A stretch of 64,000 nucleotides of DNA, from NCBI RefSeq assembly GCF_001638985.1, contig NW_017265140.1, positions 1,488,001-1,552,000 of the forward strand, written 5' to 3'. Positions 35,511-45,906 of this stretch are shown here, in pieces. The stretch is from Phycomyces blakesleeanus NRRL 1555(-) (taxonomy: Eukaryota > Mucoromycota > Mucoromycetes > Mucorales > Phycomycetaceae). The notes under the pieces were generated by a model that saw nothing but the letters and a program-made list of their open reading frames with translations, ran no database searches and was not told where the DNA came from. Position numbers and translations under genes: made by a program. Every line of letters begins with the position of its first letter. Position 1 is the stretch's first letter.

Positions 35511-35958
35511 AAAGCTAACGCCTTGGTTTCTTTAGTTTGTTCCTGTGAACCCCAAGCCTTTCCTCAATGAGTTGACTGGCAAGACTGTTCTTGTAAAGCT
35601 TAAGTGGGGTGGAGAGTACAAGGGATATCTTATCTCTGTTGATGCCTACATGAATCTTCAGGTAACTTTTATTTATTTATTTATTTATTTATGAAATGAG
35701 AATAAATAAATAAAAAGATCGTGATTATAGAAACTAATCTAATTGTGTACATCATTCTAGCTTGCAAACACTGAAGAATTCCAGGATGGCGTCTCTGTAG
35801 GAATCTTAGGCGAAGTTCTCATCAGGTAATAATAACAATATGGTTTGCTCTGGTGTGTGCGTGTTTTTTCTTAAACCATTTTTCTTTTTGAATTTATTTG
35901 TAGATGCAACAATGTGCTGTACATCAGTGGTGTGGAAGAAGATGCACCAATGGAGTAA
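35391..35958 (+). CDS. SMX3: Small nuclear ribonucleoprotein SmF
   Basis: Four exons (35391-35399, 35536-35661, 35761-35825, 35904-35958) give 84 aa. The protein has the Sm1 motif ([20 protein letters not shown], then VDAYMNLQL) and the Sm2 motif ([15 protein letters not shown]). The length and the PVNPKPFLN start are those of SmF rather than LSm6. It is one subunit of the seven-membered Sm ring of U1, U2, U4 and U5 snRNPs. The first exon encodes only MAA. Confidence 0.95.
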
Positions 35959-36313
35959 ACAAGTCATAAATTTGAATACTGTGAAGATTACCCTATCAGT
36001 TTTCACTCAGTGTGTGTATGTGTGTTTGTATGTGCTGTACGACAATAAGAAATCCATCACTCTGGATGCATTGGTTGTGTAATCTATCCTGCAAAAGTTT
36101 TGACGGTAGCAACTGTGTAAATAATAGAAGAAGAGAAAATATGAATGAATATTGAGACGATTTGATAAAACGCTATGGATCTAAGTTTTACTAAGAATGT
36201 AGAGGCGTGGAAAAGAAATGGTAATACATAATGTTTTGCGTAGACATAAGAATAAGTGTGAATTAAGGGTGTGTATGGGTGGGTGGATAATTATGATATA
36301 AAATAAGGTACTA
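35959..36313. other. Short convergent 3' region
   Basis: 3' ends of SmF and the 2H-like gene; no other feature was seen. Confidence 0.5.
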
Positions 36314-37222
36314 CTAGAATGTGTGATCCTGAGGCATGTATCGAGCCATGAAAACCGAGAATTTTACACGAAGAGATGTCGGTACAAGGCAAATTGAGTT
36401 TTTTTCGTGAGGTGTACCAAGTCTCCATGTACGGATCTGAGACATTTGGTGCTGGACACCAAGGACACCACTCTCTACCATGATTTCATAAAGACACACT
36501 TGCCAGTCTCCACCAGTGAGAACCCAATTGTCAACATCAATGTCTTCTTTTGCCATCTCACGCAACCTGTGCAAGGTGGGGCGGGATATCGACTTTAGCA
36601 CGTTGTAGGCCAAAAGGAGTCGATCCATTGGCTGGGCCTCACATTTGCCTTGCATGCGATGCTCAATAGCTCCAAGCAATTTATGCCAGCCTGATCCAGA
36701 TAGTAAGCGCATCATCAATGATCGAGAAGGCCTTTCTGGGATATCATACCCCGCAAACTGAGGGGGTGACAACATATTTCGATAGCGTGCCATTTCTTCA
36801 TCAATGATTTTTACAAAATTATCCACAGCTTGCCATTTGGTTGCAAAATCTGGTCCACGCTCAATGTCGACTCGGCTCAAGAGTGGGATGTGGGGTGGGG
36901 TATTGTGGGCGTGGTTAGGACCAAGCGCTCTACAAGAGTGTTCCTGAAATTTAGTGAGCGATTTCTGTAGCGGGGTGTTTGGACTTGGTTGAAGATAAAG
37001 AACAAATGATCGTCTTGCTTCTCGAAGACGGTGAGGAGCAGGTGCGGCGCTGGCTTCTGAAACAAGAAATGGATCGAGTTTGAACTCGGTAAAACCTCCA
37101 ACTTCAGCTCCAGTAATCCCGGCTACAATGGTTGTTGTGGTTGCTGTGGTGCTAATGGTGCTTGCCATGCAATCTGTTGCACTTGCTGAAGATCGGGTGT
37201 CTGGGGATGCCGGTCGTGCCAT
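36314..37222 (-). CDS. 2H-phosphoesterase-like protein (UBASH3-type domain suspected)
   Basis: Single exon, 302 aa. After a low-complexity Ser/Thr/Ala N-terminus, residues about 70-285 look like one folded domain. RRSFVLYLQPSPNTPLQKSL, HNTPPHIPLL and HRLREMAKED...WQVCLYEI are laid out like the two halves of a 2H (LigT-like) phosphoesterase, similar to the N-terminal phosphoesterase region of UBASH3 proteins. The expected HxT/S motifs are not clean (HIPL; no second HxT), so catalytic activity is doubtful. This is a pattern-level judgement; the protein may belong to an uncharacterised fungal family instead. Confidence 0.45.
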   Translation of the reverse strand: MARPASPDTRSSASATDCMASTISTTATTTTIVAGITGAEVGGFTEFKLDPFLVSEASAAPAPHRLREARRSFVLYLQPSPNTPLQKSLTKFQEHSCRALGPNHAHNTPPHIPLLSRVDIERGPDFATKWQAVDNFVKIIDEEMARYRNMLSPPQFAGYDIPERPSRSLMMRLLSGSGWHKLLGAIEHRMQGKCEAQPMDRLLLAYNVLKSISRPTLHRLREMAKEDIDVDNWVLTGGDWQVCLYEIMVESGVLGVQHQMSQIRTWRLGTPHEKNSICLVPTSLRVKFSVFMARYMPQDHTF

Positions 37223-38061
37223 GATGAGTGTGACAAGTGGCTAATGGTAAATTTGAAAATAAAAAATAAAAAATAAAAATAAAAATAAAAGTTCAATATT
37301 GTTACTATTGTTGTTATTATTATTATTCAAAGCAGAGGAAAATAGGAAAACAAGATGTACATTGAATAAATTACGTTACATAAAGAGATCTATTCCAAAA
37401 ACATATATGTATATTATATATATATATAATGATCTACTAATAGCTAAAGAATTTTTTTTTAATACTACCCACGAGGTAGCGGACAATTAATGCTTTGAAG
37501 GGCACCATATCACGGCGTTAAAGAAGCATTCTGATCATTAAACAGGCTCGCCTCTCGAGAGTGAAATGATAGACTGGCTAACCAGTTGATATATTATGAT
37601 CTGACGTATGTGGGGTAGTGTATTTTATCAACTGTAAGATATATATATATTTGCCTTGTCCTACTAATGAAATGAATAAGAGCAATATGAAAATAATATC
37701 TAGTTAATAAAAGTAGAAATTATCTTGTAAGACAAAAACCATTAATACGGTACACAACTTATCTAAAGAGTAGAATTAACGAGTACTATTTTATGTACAT
37801 AAATAAATATGCTAAATACTATTGGGACAAATATGCTATACTCATCGCATTCAAGCATTTGTCTAATATTTCACATATTGTTTTTTTTTACCATTGATGT
37901 TGAAATTATTATTTTGGTATTTACAAAGTATCATGTTTATTTCAAACGATCTATCATATGTTGATAGTCGATCATTCAATTTTGGGTTCTTTTTACAGAG
38001 AATAGTTACAGGGGATAAAGCTAAAAGTATGAAAAAGTATTACACAGTGTCGATGTACTAT
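37223..38061. other. Intergenic region
   Basis: AT-rich DNA. A stretch near 37465-37560 is less AT-rich and holds small hairpins such as CTACC...GGTAG and CTCTCGAGAG. No gene was recognised. Confidence 0.4.
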
Positions 38062-39470
38062 TTAGTCCTCTTTCAAGGTGACAGCTTCCTTATTAAAGGT
38101 ATTGGCGGCATCAGTACCAGTAGTACCGATCTGGGCAACATAGGCTCTGGTCTTGGAGTAAGCATCACTCACACCTTCGGCAGCCATGTTCTGAGTACGT
38201 TCAAGCTTTGTCTTGAGGAGCTGCTCGCCACGGTTAAAATGGTGGTCAAGAACGTCCTTGTTGCTCATGTACAAACGGGGGAAGATAAATGCAGAGATGA
38301 TAAAGGTCAGGATAATAGTCATAGTAGAGATGTAAGCAGAGGCAGTCCAGGTCAAGTAAAAGATGGCGAGCCACTTGAGACTTCTCTTGCTGTCCTCGAT
38401 CAGAATGATCTTACTCAAGCCACGGATAATGGTCTCGGCCAGATCGACCATCAGGGTACTAAAATGGTGGACTCGGCTGCGGTTCATAGAAGTCAGGTTG
38501 TCATCATTAATCACATTGCTGTAGGGGTGAGAAGTCTTGCCATCGTAAAACACTTTCTGGCCTTGTACCATGGTGGTTACATATGCAAAGTTAATCGCTA
38601 TTGCCAGAGTCAGTATACCGGCCGAGATTTGCAAAAGGGAGTAGTGGCGGGTGACAACGATACTGCTAACCAACAAGGCAAGAATTACGCCGGAACGGGT
38701 AGGATTGTCCCACTTGAGGATGGTCCAAATCTCACGTTCGATATTGCTCACAACTTCATTGCGGTTGTTGTCAGTGGATGTGTTATTAAGTCTGTTGTGG
38801 GTACCACGGGAGCTACGGTTCATGTTCAAATCGTGGTTCTTGTTTACGTTCAAGTCATTGTTCATGTTCATATCATGGTTCATGTTCAAGTCATGGTTCA
38901 TGTTCAAGTCATGGTTCATGTTCAAGTCATGGTTCATGTTCAAGTCATGGTTCATGTTCAAGTCATGGTTCATGTTCAAGTCATGGTTCTTCTTCATTTC
39001 ATGGTTCATGCCGATATCGCGGTTCAAGATGTTTTCGTGCGTATTGGTGCCATAAGGAGCTCCCTGGTGTGTGGGCTGGGTGTTACGAATGCCTATCAAA
39101 TGCATCAGTATGTGGGATGGAAACAGAATTATATGTATACATATATAATATCGTATGATTATATGATATCTTATTTTGTTTACTCACGAGTATTGTGGGT
39201 TCTGTCTTGCTCAGAGCTAAAAGGGTTCATGCCATCCTTACGAGTGCGTTCCCCCATGGGCTCATTGAATACCATGTCGGCCTTGGTTGTGTTTGGATAA
39301 GGGTTGGCAGTGTTGGCGATTCCATGGGAAGGTACAGATGGAGGACTTGCTCTACGCTGGTCGTTGGAGAAGATTGATGTTGGTTGTGTTGCAGTAGGGC
39401 TCACACCCTTAAGAGAATGGTCTTCGGGGGGAGTAAGAGGTCTGGGGAGTCTGTTTTCATATGCGGACAT
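38062..39470 (-). CDS. Reticulon-domain ER membrane protein with NHDLNM tandem repeats
   Basis: Two exons (39470-39188, 39092-38062) give 437 aa. The C-terminal half is a reticulon homology domain. It starts IWTILKWDNPTRSGVILALL and has two hydrophobic hairpins (LVSSIVV...LQISAGILTLAIAINF and WLAIFYLTWTASAYISTMTI...FIISAFIFPRLYM) around a hydrophilic loop. Reticulons insert hairpins into the ER membrane and shape tubules. The N-terminal cytosolic region has a Pro/Ser-rich segment. It then carries about eight or nine copies of the hexapeptide NHDLNM, some varied, encoded by an 18-bp minisatellite at about 38818-39010. Asn/His-rich repeats here are unusual and probably length-variable. The C-terminus is amphipathic (SDAYSKTRAYVAQIG). 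Confidence 0.85.
38818..39010 (-). repeat. 18-bp minisatellite coding for NHDLNM
   Basis: On the plus strand, successive copies of CATGTTCAAGTCATGGTT are almost identical. Six are consecutive and perfect, with varied copies on each side. This is a coding minisatellite prone to copy-number change. Confidence 0.9.
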
Positions 39471-41090
39471 GATGTTGAATGTACAAGAGGATGAAGTGTA
39501 TTGAATTGCATTTGAATTGGTCTCGAGAAGCGAGTATTTAAGCATTTTGATTTTTGATACCTTTTCGAAGCCTGTCATCATCATGATATCAATAAGCCGA
39601 TGCGTACGCTTGGATAGGGCTCACCATAGTCTAACCGTCATCATTTCACTTCCCGGCTTACTTTCTTGTCACTTCTCTCCGATTCAATCCTATACAAATT
39701 AGGATCACTCTGTCTTTCGTCATGCTGTCTAGACTTGATTGATTATCATGTCAGATTGGCCAATTGACGTCAATACTCGAATTGACAGTTTTGGTAGAGT
39801 CAATTGGCAAAATATTGCATTGAAACTGTTTTATAAACCGTTCGGTTTGTTATATAAAGGTCAAAGGGCATGCCTGTCTAATAAACTGCAGTAAGACAGC
39901 TTTACATGTAATGGATCTAGAGAGAAAGCGAAGAAGAAGAAGAAAAAAGAGTAAACTGTGATCAGACCATCCTCTTTTGAGAAATGAGAATTGAGTAACC
40001 ATTGTTGGCTATTATAGGCTATGTCTTAACCGCTTGTAGGAATTTGATTTATCCAGGCTTTTATGAATTCCAAGCCTTTCCTTTTGCGACAATACGCACA
40101 AAAAGCAATTCAATAATATCAAGCGAACGTCAGGATGAACCTCTCTTTAATGTTCCTTTATGGAGTAGATACTGTAGCTTAACTGTATTCCAACTTTATA
40201 TTTCAAAAAGGAACATATATCAATATGAGAATTTGAGATTGAAATGAAATAAGTACGTTCATGTGAACATATTTCTTGGTTTGATGCTAGAAATCATACC
40301 GTCTTGGTCCGAGCCGAGAGTATTTGAAGGTAGCATAGGCTGGGTTGGTTAAAGCAAAGGCTCGATAATCGAGGTGGCTTCTTTTCATCATTTTAGTCTT
40401 CGTATTGCTATTTATTTATTTACCAGATACCTTATGCAACTTAATGCTTACAATTTAAAGAGTTTATAAAAAGGCTCGGTACATTAATAATTATATAGCC
40501 ATAATACGCACATATACATACACATATAAATATACATATTAAAGAATAATAGACTAATTTAATGGCAATTAATTCCAAAAGGTCCTTTTGGGTATCCAAG
40601 TCTATTATGATATATAAATTTAACCATCTTATCCAAGAGATTAATTATTAGTCCTTAACAAAATGCAGACTTTCAAATAAACAATATGGATATTGCGACT
40701 AATTATTTTGAGTTTGCATTTTTGTTTCGGGTAGCTTATACTTGTTTAGTACGTTTTATATTATATAAAGAAGTCTTTATAAATAACAGAACTTTCTACC
40801 AACTAGCTTACTTTTTATTTTATTTTATTTTTATTGCATTATTTCTTCCTTTAATCAAATCATACCCATACATCTGTTCACTGTTCGTTGTTTTAGATAT
40901 ATATATATATATATATATAATGATATGACAATATTTTATCTAATAGCATTTTTTTTTGAAATAGTACATTAGCACAGGAGAAATGCAGGCACTCAAAAGC
41001 AATGTCTTTTTTTTAAAAAAAAAAAATCGGTGACGGTTAGTATTTTCCCACGGCCTCAGTTTACCAAATTAATTTATTTCTTTATTCATT
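39471..41090. other. Intergenic region with an inverted repeat and a CRE-like site
   Basis: A perfect 10-bp inverted repeat GCCAATTGAC...GTCAATTGGC lies at about 39758-39807. It surrounds a palindromic TGACGTCA at 39765-39772, a site type bound by bZIP factors, upstream of the reticulon gene. The frame 40002-40247 looks somewhat protein-like but has no support. The rest is AT-rich. Confidence 0.4.
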
Positions 41091-41815
41091 ATGCAACCAT
41101 TTTTTGACGCTCATTCCAAAGAAGTAGATTTTTATAAGGTGCTAGGGTGTGTGTCGACTTCTACAGTAAGTTTCTTTATGTTGCTGATTGTGTGTCATTC
41201 AAGACTCATTCAAGTGATTAGGGTAGAATGAACAAATTCGAGTAGAGTATCGACGACTGGCACTCATGTACCACCCTGATAAATTATCAATACACGATTC
41301 AAAAGACGCAGAAGACATTGCCTGTTAGTAGATATAGTACTGTCCATAAGCACACACAAAAATGTATATAAATATGGTAATATGTTAATGTATCATTAAA
41401 TAGATAAATACAAGGAAATAAAGGCTGCATATGATGTGGTCGGAGACCCTGTAAAGAGAGCAATATACGATCGATGGCAGCAAAGTGAGCTTCAGATTCC
41501 ATTTTCAGATTTTGCTCAGTTGAATTCCCATGGTCAGGTAAGCTTATAATACACACATACACGCATACATGCAATTCATCAGTCAAGATATCCTGACTTT
41601 ATTCATTCTCCTTATCTTTCTTCTCCTATTAGGTTGTTCATTGGCAAACACTTCCGGCCAAGCGTACACTTACCACAAAAGAAAATCTCGGGGCTCAAGA
41701 TGTAGATGAAAGAAGGCCTTTTGTAGGAGAAACTTCTTCCTCAATTCAAATCAATCCAGTATCTTTCTGGGCAAAGGACGATATATACTCTAAATTTAGG
41801 GATTATCGCATCTAA
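41091..41815 (+). CDS. DNAJC12-like J-domain protein
   Basis: Four exons (41091-41165, 41227-41323, 41404-41537, 41633-41815) give 162 aa. The J domain begins VDFYKVLGC and has the HPD motif in YRRLALMYHPDKLS. It is followed by KYKEIKAAYDVVGDPVKRAI and YDRW. The segment VVHWQTLPAKRTLTT near residues 103-117 and the small size fit the DNAJC12 type (short J proteins without a Gly/Phe or zinc region). It should act as an Hsp70 co-chaperone in the cytosol. It converges on p115, with 119 bp between stop codons. Confidence 0.85.
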
Positions 41816-41934
41816 TTTGACCAAATAAACCAACATTTCAAAAACACTTTATTGGTTTGGTATCCGTATTTTTATTATTATTATTTTATTATTTTATTAC
41901 CTCTTTGTCTATCTTGAGACAAAAAGGAACGGGT

Positions 41935-44900
41935 TTATTCATCGCCCTCGTCCTCGCTATCTGTAACATCCTGGTTGAGATCTCTCAACCTCTTCCTGTA
42001 CTTCTTGATATCAAGATCTTGTTCACCTAATAAATTAAACAGGTAAAATTAAACCAAAAAGATACTAGTAATCTTTACCAGTAAAACTCTTACCCATGCA
42101 CACCAAAAGATCCTCTTGCTCTTTCTCGACTGTTTCACTCTTTAGCTTCTCAGTAGCCAGGTTATCCTCAAGTTTGGACACTTTTTCTTTAAGTGAAGCT
42201 TCTTCAGATTTCTAATGCGTGATACACGTATCATATCATCAATTATACATATATATATCAACGAAAAAGAAATAGTATCAAGTTAAAAATAATAATTTCC
42301 AACGTATCTTTTTTTTTTTACTATACCATAGTATTCAAAGCCATTGTAAGCTCAGAAACTTTTTCTTCAAGACTCTTGATATCTGAAGCTTGCTTTTCTA
42401 TTGTAAGTTTATATGCGCTCACAATCTCATTTGAAACTGTCGAGCCTTCTGCTGCTGCTGATGCTACACAACATTTTAAAGTGTCACCACAGGATCCATA
42501 ATTTGTACACACACACATGAAACTTACCATAGGATTTTCTTGGCACAAAGCTAGCTGGCTTCCTCTTAATAGATCTTTGAACATTCTCTGTAAAAAAAAA
42601 CGTCATTTCAGCCATTATTGGATGATAATACTTTTCGTAAAGGGAAAGTATTACTGTATCTATATTTATTTTCTCTCTCTCTTCCTCCCTTTGTATATGC
42701 GTGTATTACCATATGTATCCTTGTAGAACTCTACAAACGAACTTTCGAGGAATAAGAATGGAAGCGAACTTGTACTGTTTGCGAGTGATTCTTCTTCCGC
42801 TGAAATTTGAAGGTACTGTGGCGAGTTCTTCACAGCAGGACTGTCACGAAGACGTGACATATGGCTATTAAACTGGTCCACACGACTAGATATGATGGCT
42901 TGGAGATTCTCTCTATCAACATCCAGCATAAATGATTTAAGATACTTATACTTGCTTCTATTGGACCACCCAATAAAATAATATATATATTGTATACCTG
43001 CTCAAAGGAGTGTTTGGGTCACTATTAAAGTCATAAGTAATACCCAGCAAAAAAGAAACGAGTCCTTGTACAATAGGGTCATTCGCTGGTGATTGCACTT
43101 CTTGGATTAGCTACATTACAATAGTAGGGATGTCAGTATTTAGACAGTCAACTGTGATAGGAGACCTACAAACTGGACATGTGTGCTTTCCGACAGAAAT
43201 AGGCTCACTGACTCTGGACTATTATAAAGCCATGTACACAACAAGCACAAATAAGCAATAGGTATCCGTGGATTTGTGGCAGGGTTCTTGGTAGACATGA
43301 GTAACTGGGCAACAATATGATGCAACAGAGGAACAGGCTCTTCACCTACAAATATAAATATATAAGCTTAAGTCGCAAGTTTATTTCCATATCCTCGAAC
43401 CTACCATTGGCTTCTTCTCCAAACATGACACTCCCAGCAATCTTTTTGGCAGTTTCATTGTCTTTGATTATTTGAGACAATATGGCACATGCAAACCACA
43501 CCTTGTAAGGATCTGTAAAAGACAGTTCCCAATCATCAATCACACCCAGTAGAAAAGATCCAGCCGAGTATCCTTTTTCTGCACAATATTAAAAGAAACA
43601 TTAGCACAAAATGTCTTGGGCGAAAAATAATAGAATCTACAAGATGTACATGAACATGTGGGTATGTGGATTGACATGCCTGTAAGTTGTTGTCCTGTAG
43701 CATTTCCTGGGGGAGCCTTCATAGTAGATGCCAAGATTATCTGAGCATCTTTATTTCTTTCTACACAAGCAAATACTGCATAAGCAGCAGCAGCTCTGCT
43801 AGCATAGCTATACTTGTTGCTAGGATCAGACATTGTGGCAATAGCAATCAAAGAAACTGTTGCAGGACGTGGCTGATCTGGTGTAGCATGAGTATCAATC
43901 TTTCCATCGATCATTTTAGGGGGAGTTGCAACAGCAATTTTCGAGAACAAATCCTGGTTGACTGGATTGGCACGGATGACATATGCAATCGAATACAAAG
44001 CTTCGGTACGAACAATGGAGGGTGCATTGGAGCATATACCCAATTGAACGATAGGTAATAAAATCCCGCTTTGGGCCATCACCTTTTGGTTCATGGGTGT
44101 GTTTGTACCGTCGGGCTCAGCCAAGACCCGGATGAGCTCAAGTACCAGCACTGTGTTGGCCACTTTTTGAGGAGGCCAGTCTTCATAAGAAAACGGAACA
44201 TGATCAGCATCGCTGTCTCCTACATAACCAAGTAGTCCAGGGATTTGCTGAATACAGCTTGTCTCACGGAAGTACACCTGTGGTTTGTTGATAAGAGTCT
44301 GATCTGGTCAACACACCTGTTTAACTCCATGTGCATACCTGATCGGAAACATTATAACGAAGCAGGTTGTGCATCAATGTCAAACTGTCTTGAACGACAA
44401 TATCACCCGAAATACCCTCTTGCTCCTCAATCACAACCAAAAGTTTCTCAAAGGTTGCTTGGAATGTAACCAACTTTTGGATCTCGGTGTTGTTACGAGT
44501 AAGTGCAATTAATAACAATAAACTCTCTGTGGTAAACAAGATCCATCTTCAGTTGATTAATATTTTTCTTCTTAAAAAAAGCAATGTAGAAATTTTTGTA
44601 TTAAATATATCATTACCATTGCGGATAATATCTCTCTTGTCATCCAAAAGATCCACGAGACGAGTGATACCCATAGGACTTGTCAGGATACACTCTTGAA
44701 TTCGCTTACTACGGTTTGTCAGGATGGTTGAGAGCAGTTTGATGGTGTTGAATCGAACATAAAAATCGTACTCCTCGAGAATATCGAGCAAGAGAGTTAC
44801 ATTTGTAGAGTCCTAATACATATATAAACATTTGCCCCATTAACTCATCACTGTTCAATGTGTGTATAAGATAGGCAAACAATAACACACATTACCTCAA

Positions 44901-45373
44901 TAAAGTAGTCTGTGAAGCGATATCCCCTATCTTCTTTAACATCCTGTTCAAAATACATAATTTGTTAATACACATAGTTTTTTTTGTCTATATATATATT
45001 GCTCTATTCAAGTGTGTAATGGATAACCTACAGGATGGTCGACAGTGCACAGCACATTAATAGTTTCGAGAACAGATTTTGTGACATCTGCATCTCTGTA
45101 ATCCGTGTGAAGTACTTTAATCAACCCAGGAAGACTCTTGTTGCCTACTTCCTGTTGTTTTGAATGTCAACAAGGTAATCACAGAAACATGACATGACTG
45201 ACCTCTGGCCAATCTCGTACAAGGCCCTTTAAGCTAAGTACGCCAGCGCGTCGGTCCTCCAGAAGTGTCGCAGTCTCAAGACAGTCGGCTAGTTTCTCAA
45301 TCGTCTCATCCGCTTCCTGAGGTTGTCCACGTTCACCTCGTATGGCTGCATAGCCTCTGCTAAAGAAGTCCAT
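41935..45373 (-). CDS. USO1: General vesicular transport factor p115/Uso1
   Basis: Fourteen exons (45373-45203, 45151-45032, 44943-44896, 44812-44617, 44526-44339, 44277-43680, 43578-43405, 43345-43170, 43110-42998, 42957-42710, 42587-42528, 42463-42327, 42211-42094, 42026-41935) give 812 aa. The N-terminus MDFFSRGYAAIRGERGQPQ and ATLLEDRRAGVLSLKGLVRD match the p115 head; armadillo-like repeats run to about residue 640. The C-terminal quarter has coiled coils (IEKQASDIKSLEEKVSELTM, KLKSETVEKEQEDLL) and an acidic tail (DVTDSEDEGDE). p115/Uso1 tethers ER-to-Golgi vesicles with Rab1/Ypt1. At 812 aa it is nearer animal p115 than the much longer budding-yeast Uso1. One intron uses a GC donor (see findings). 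Confidence 0.94.
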
Positions 45374-45906
45374 TTTTCAATAAAGAAAAAAAAATAGAAT
45401 AAGGTAAAAAAAAACCTATTATTCAAAAAAAAATATAAAAAAAAAGTTCCCTTTTTTGTTCGATAAATGAAAAAAATAAAGGGGGGGGTTAAGGTAGGGC
45501 CAAAAGAATAAAGGGTAAAAAGCTTGGTTAGCCAATTATATTCAACACACATACACATAAGCCAATCAAAAAATAGTTTACAGAATAAAATTTGGTCTTT
45601 ACAAAATGAACAATACACTACTATGCGTAGCTTATTTTTATTTTATTTTTTGGGTTCAAAAGAAAGATTTGATATCTTTCTTGTTTTATAGTTGAAATAT
45701 AGAAAAGGCTACATTTTTTTATGCAATAAATAAAAGATGTCTAAGTGAAATGATGAGAAACGGAGAAATCAATGTGACATACAATAAAAGAGATAATAAT
45801 AAAAAGAATATGGAAGTGTAAACCAAAGGTGGAAGGGTAATGATTTAGGGGCTATATATGAGAGTATTGGAACCTGGGATGAAAGAAAATGTTGCTGTTG
45901 AGTAAT
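45374..45906. other. Intergenic region
   Basis: AT-rich promoter of p115 and 3' flank of the helicase gene, with poly-A and a short poly-G run near 45481. No gene was seen. Confidence 0.5.

Noticed and set aside
37894..39300. 468-codon plus-strand open frame with repeated VMVHVQ
   Set aside because: Antisense to the reticulon gene; the repeat is the reverse of the NHDLNM minisatellite.
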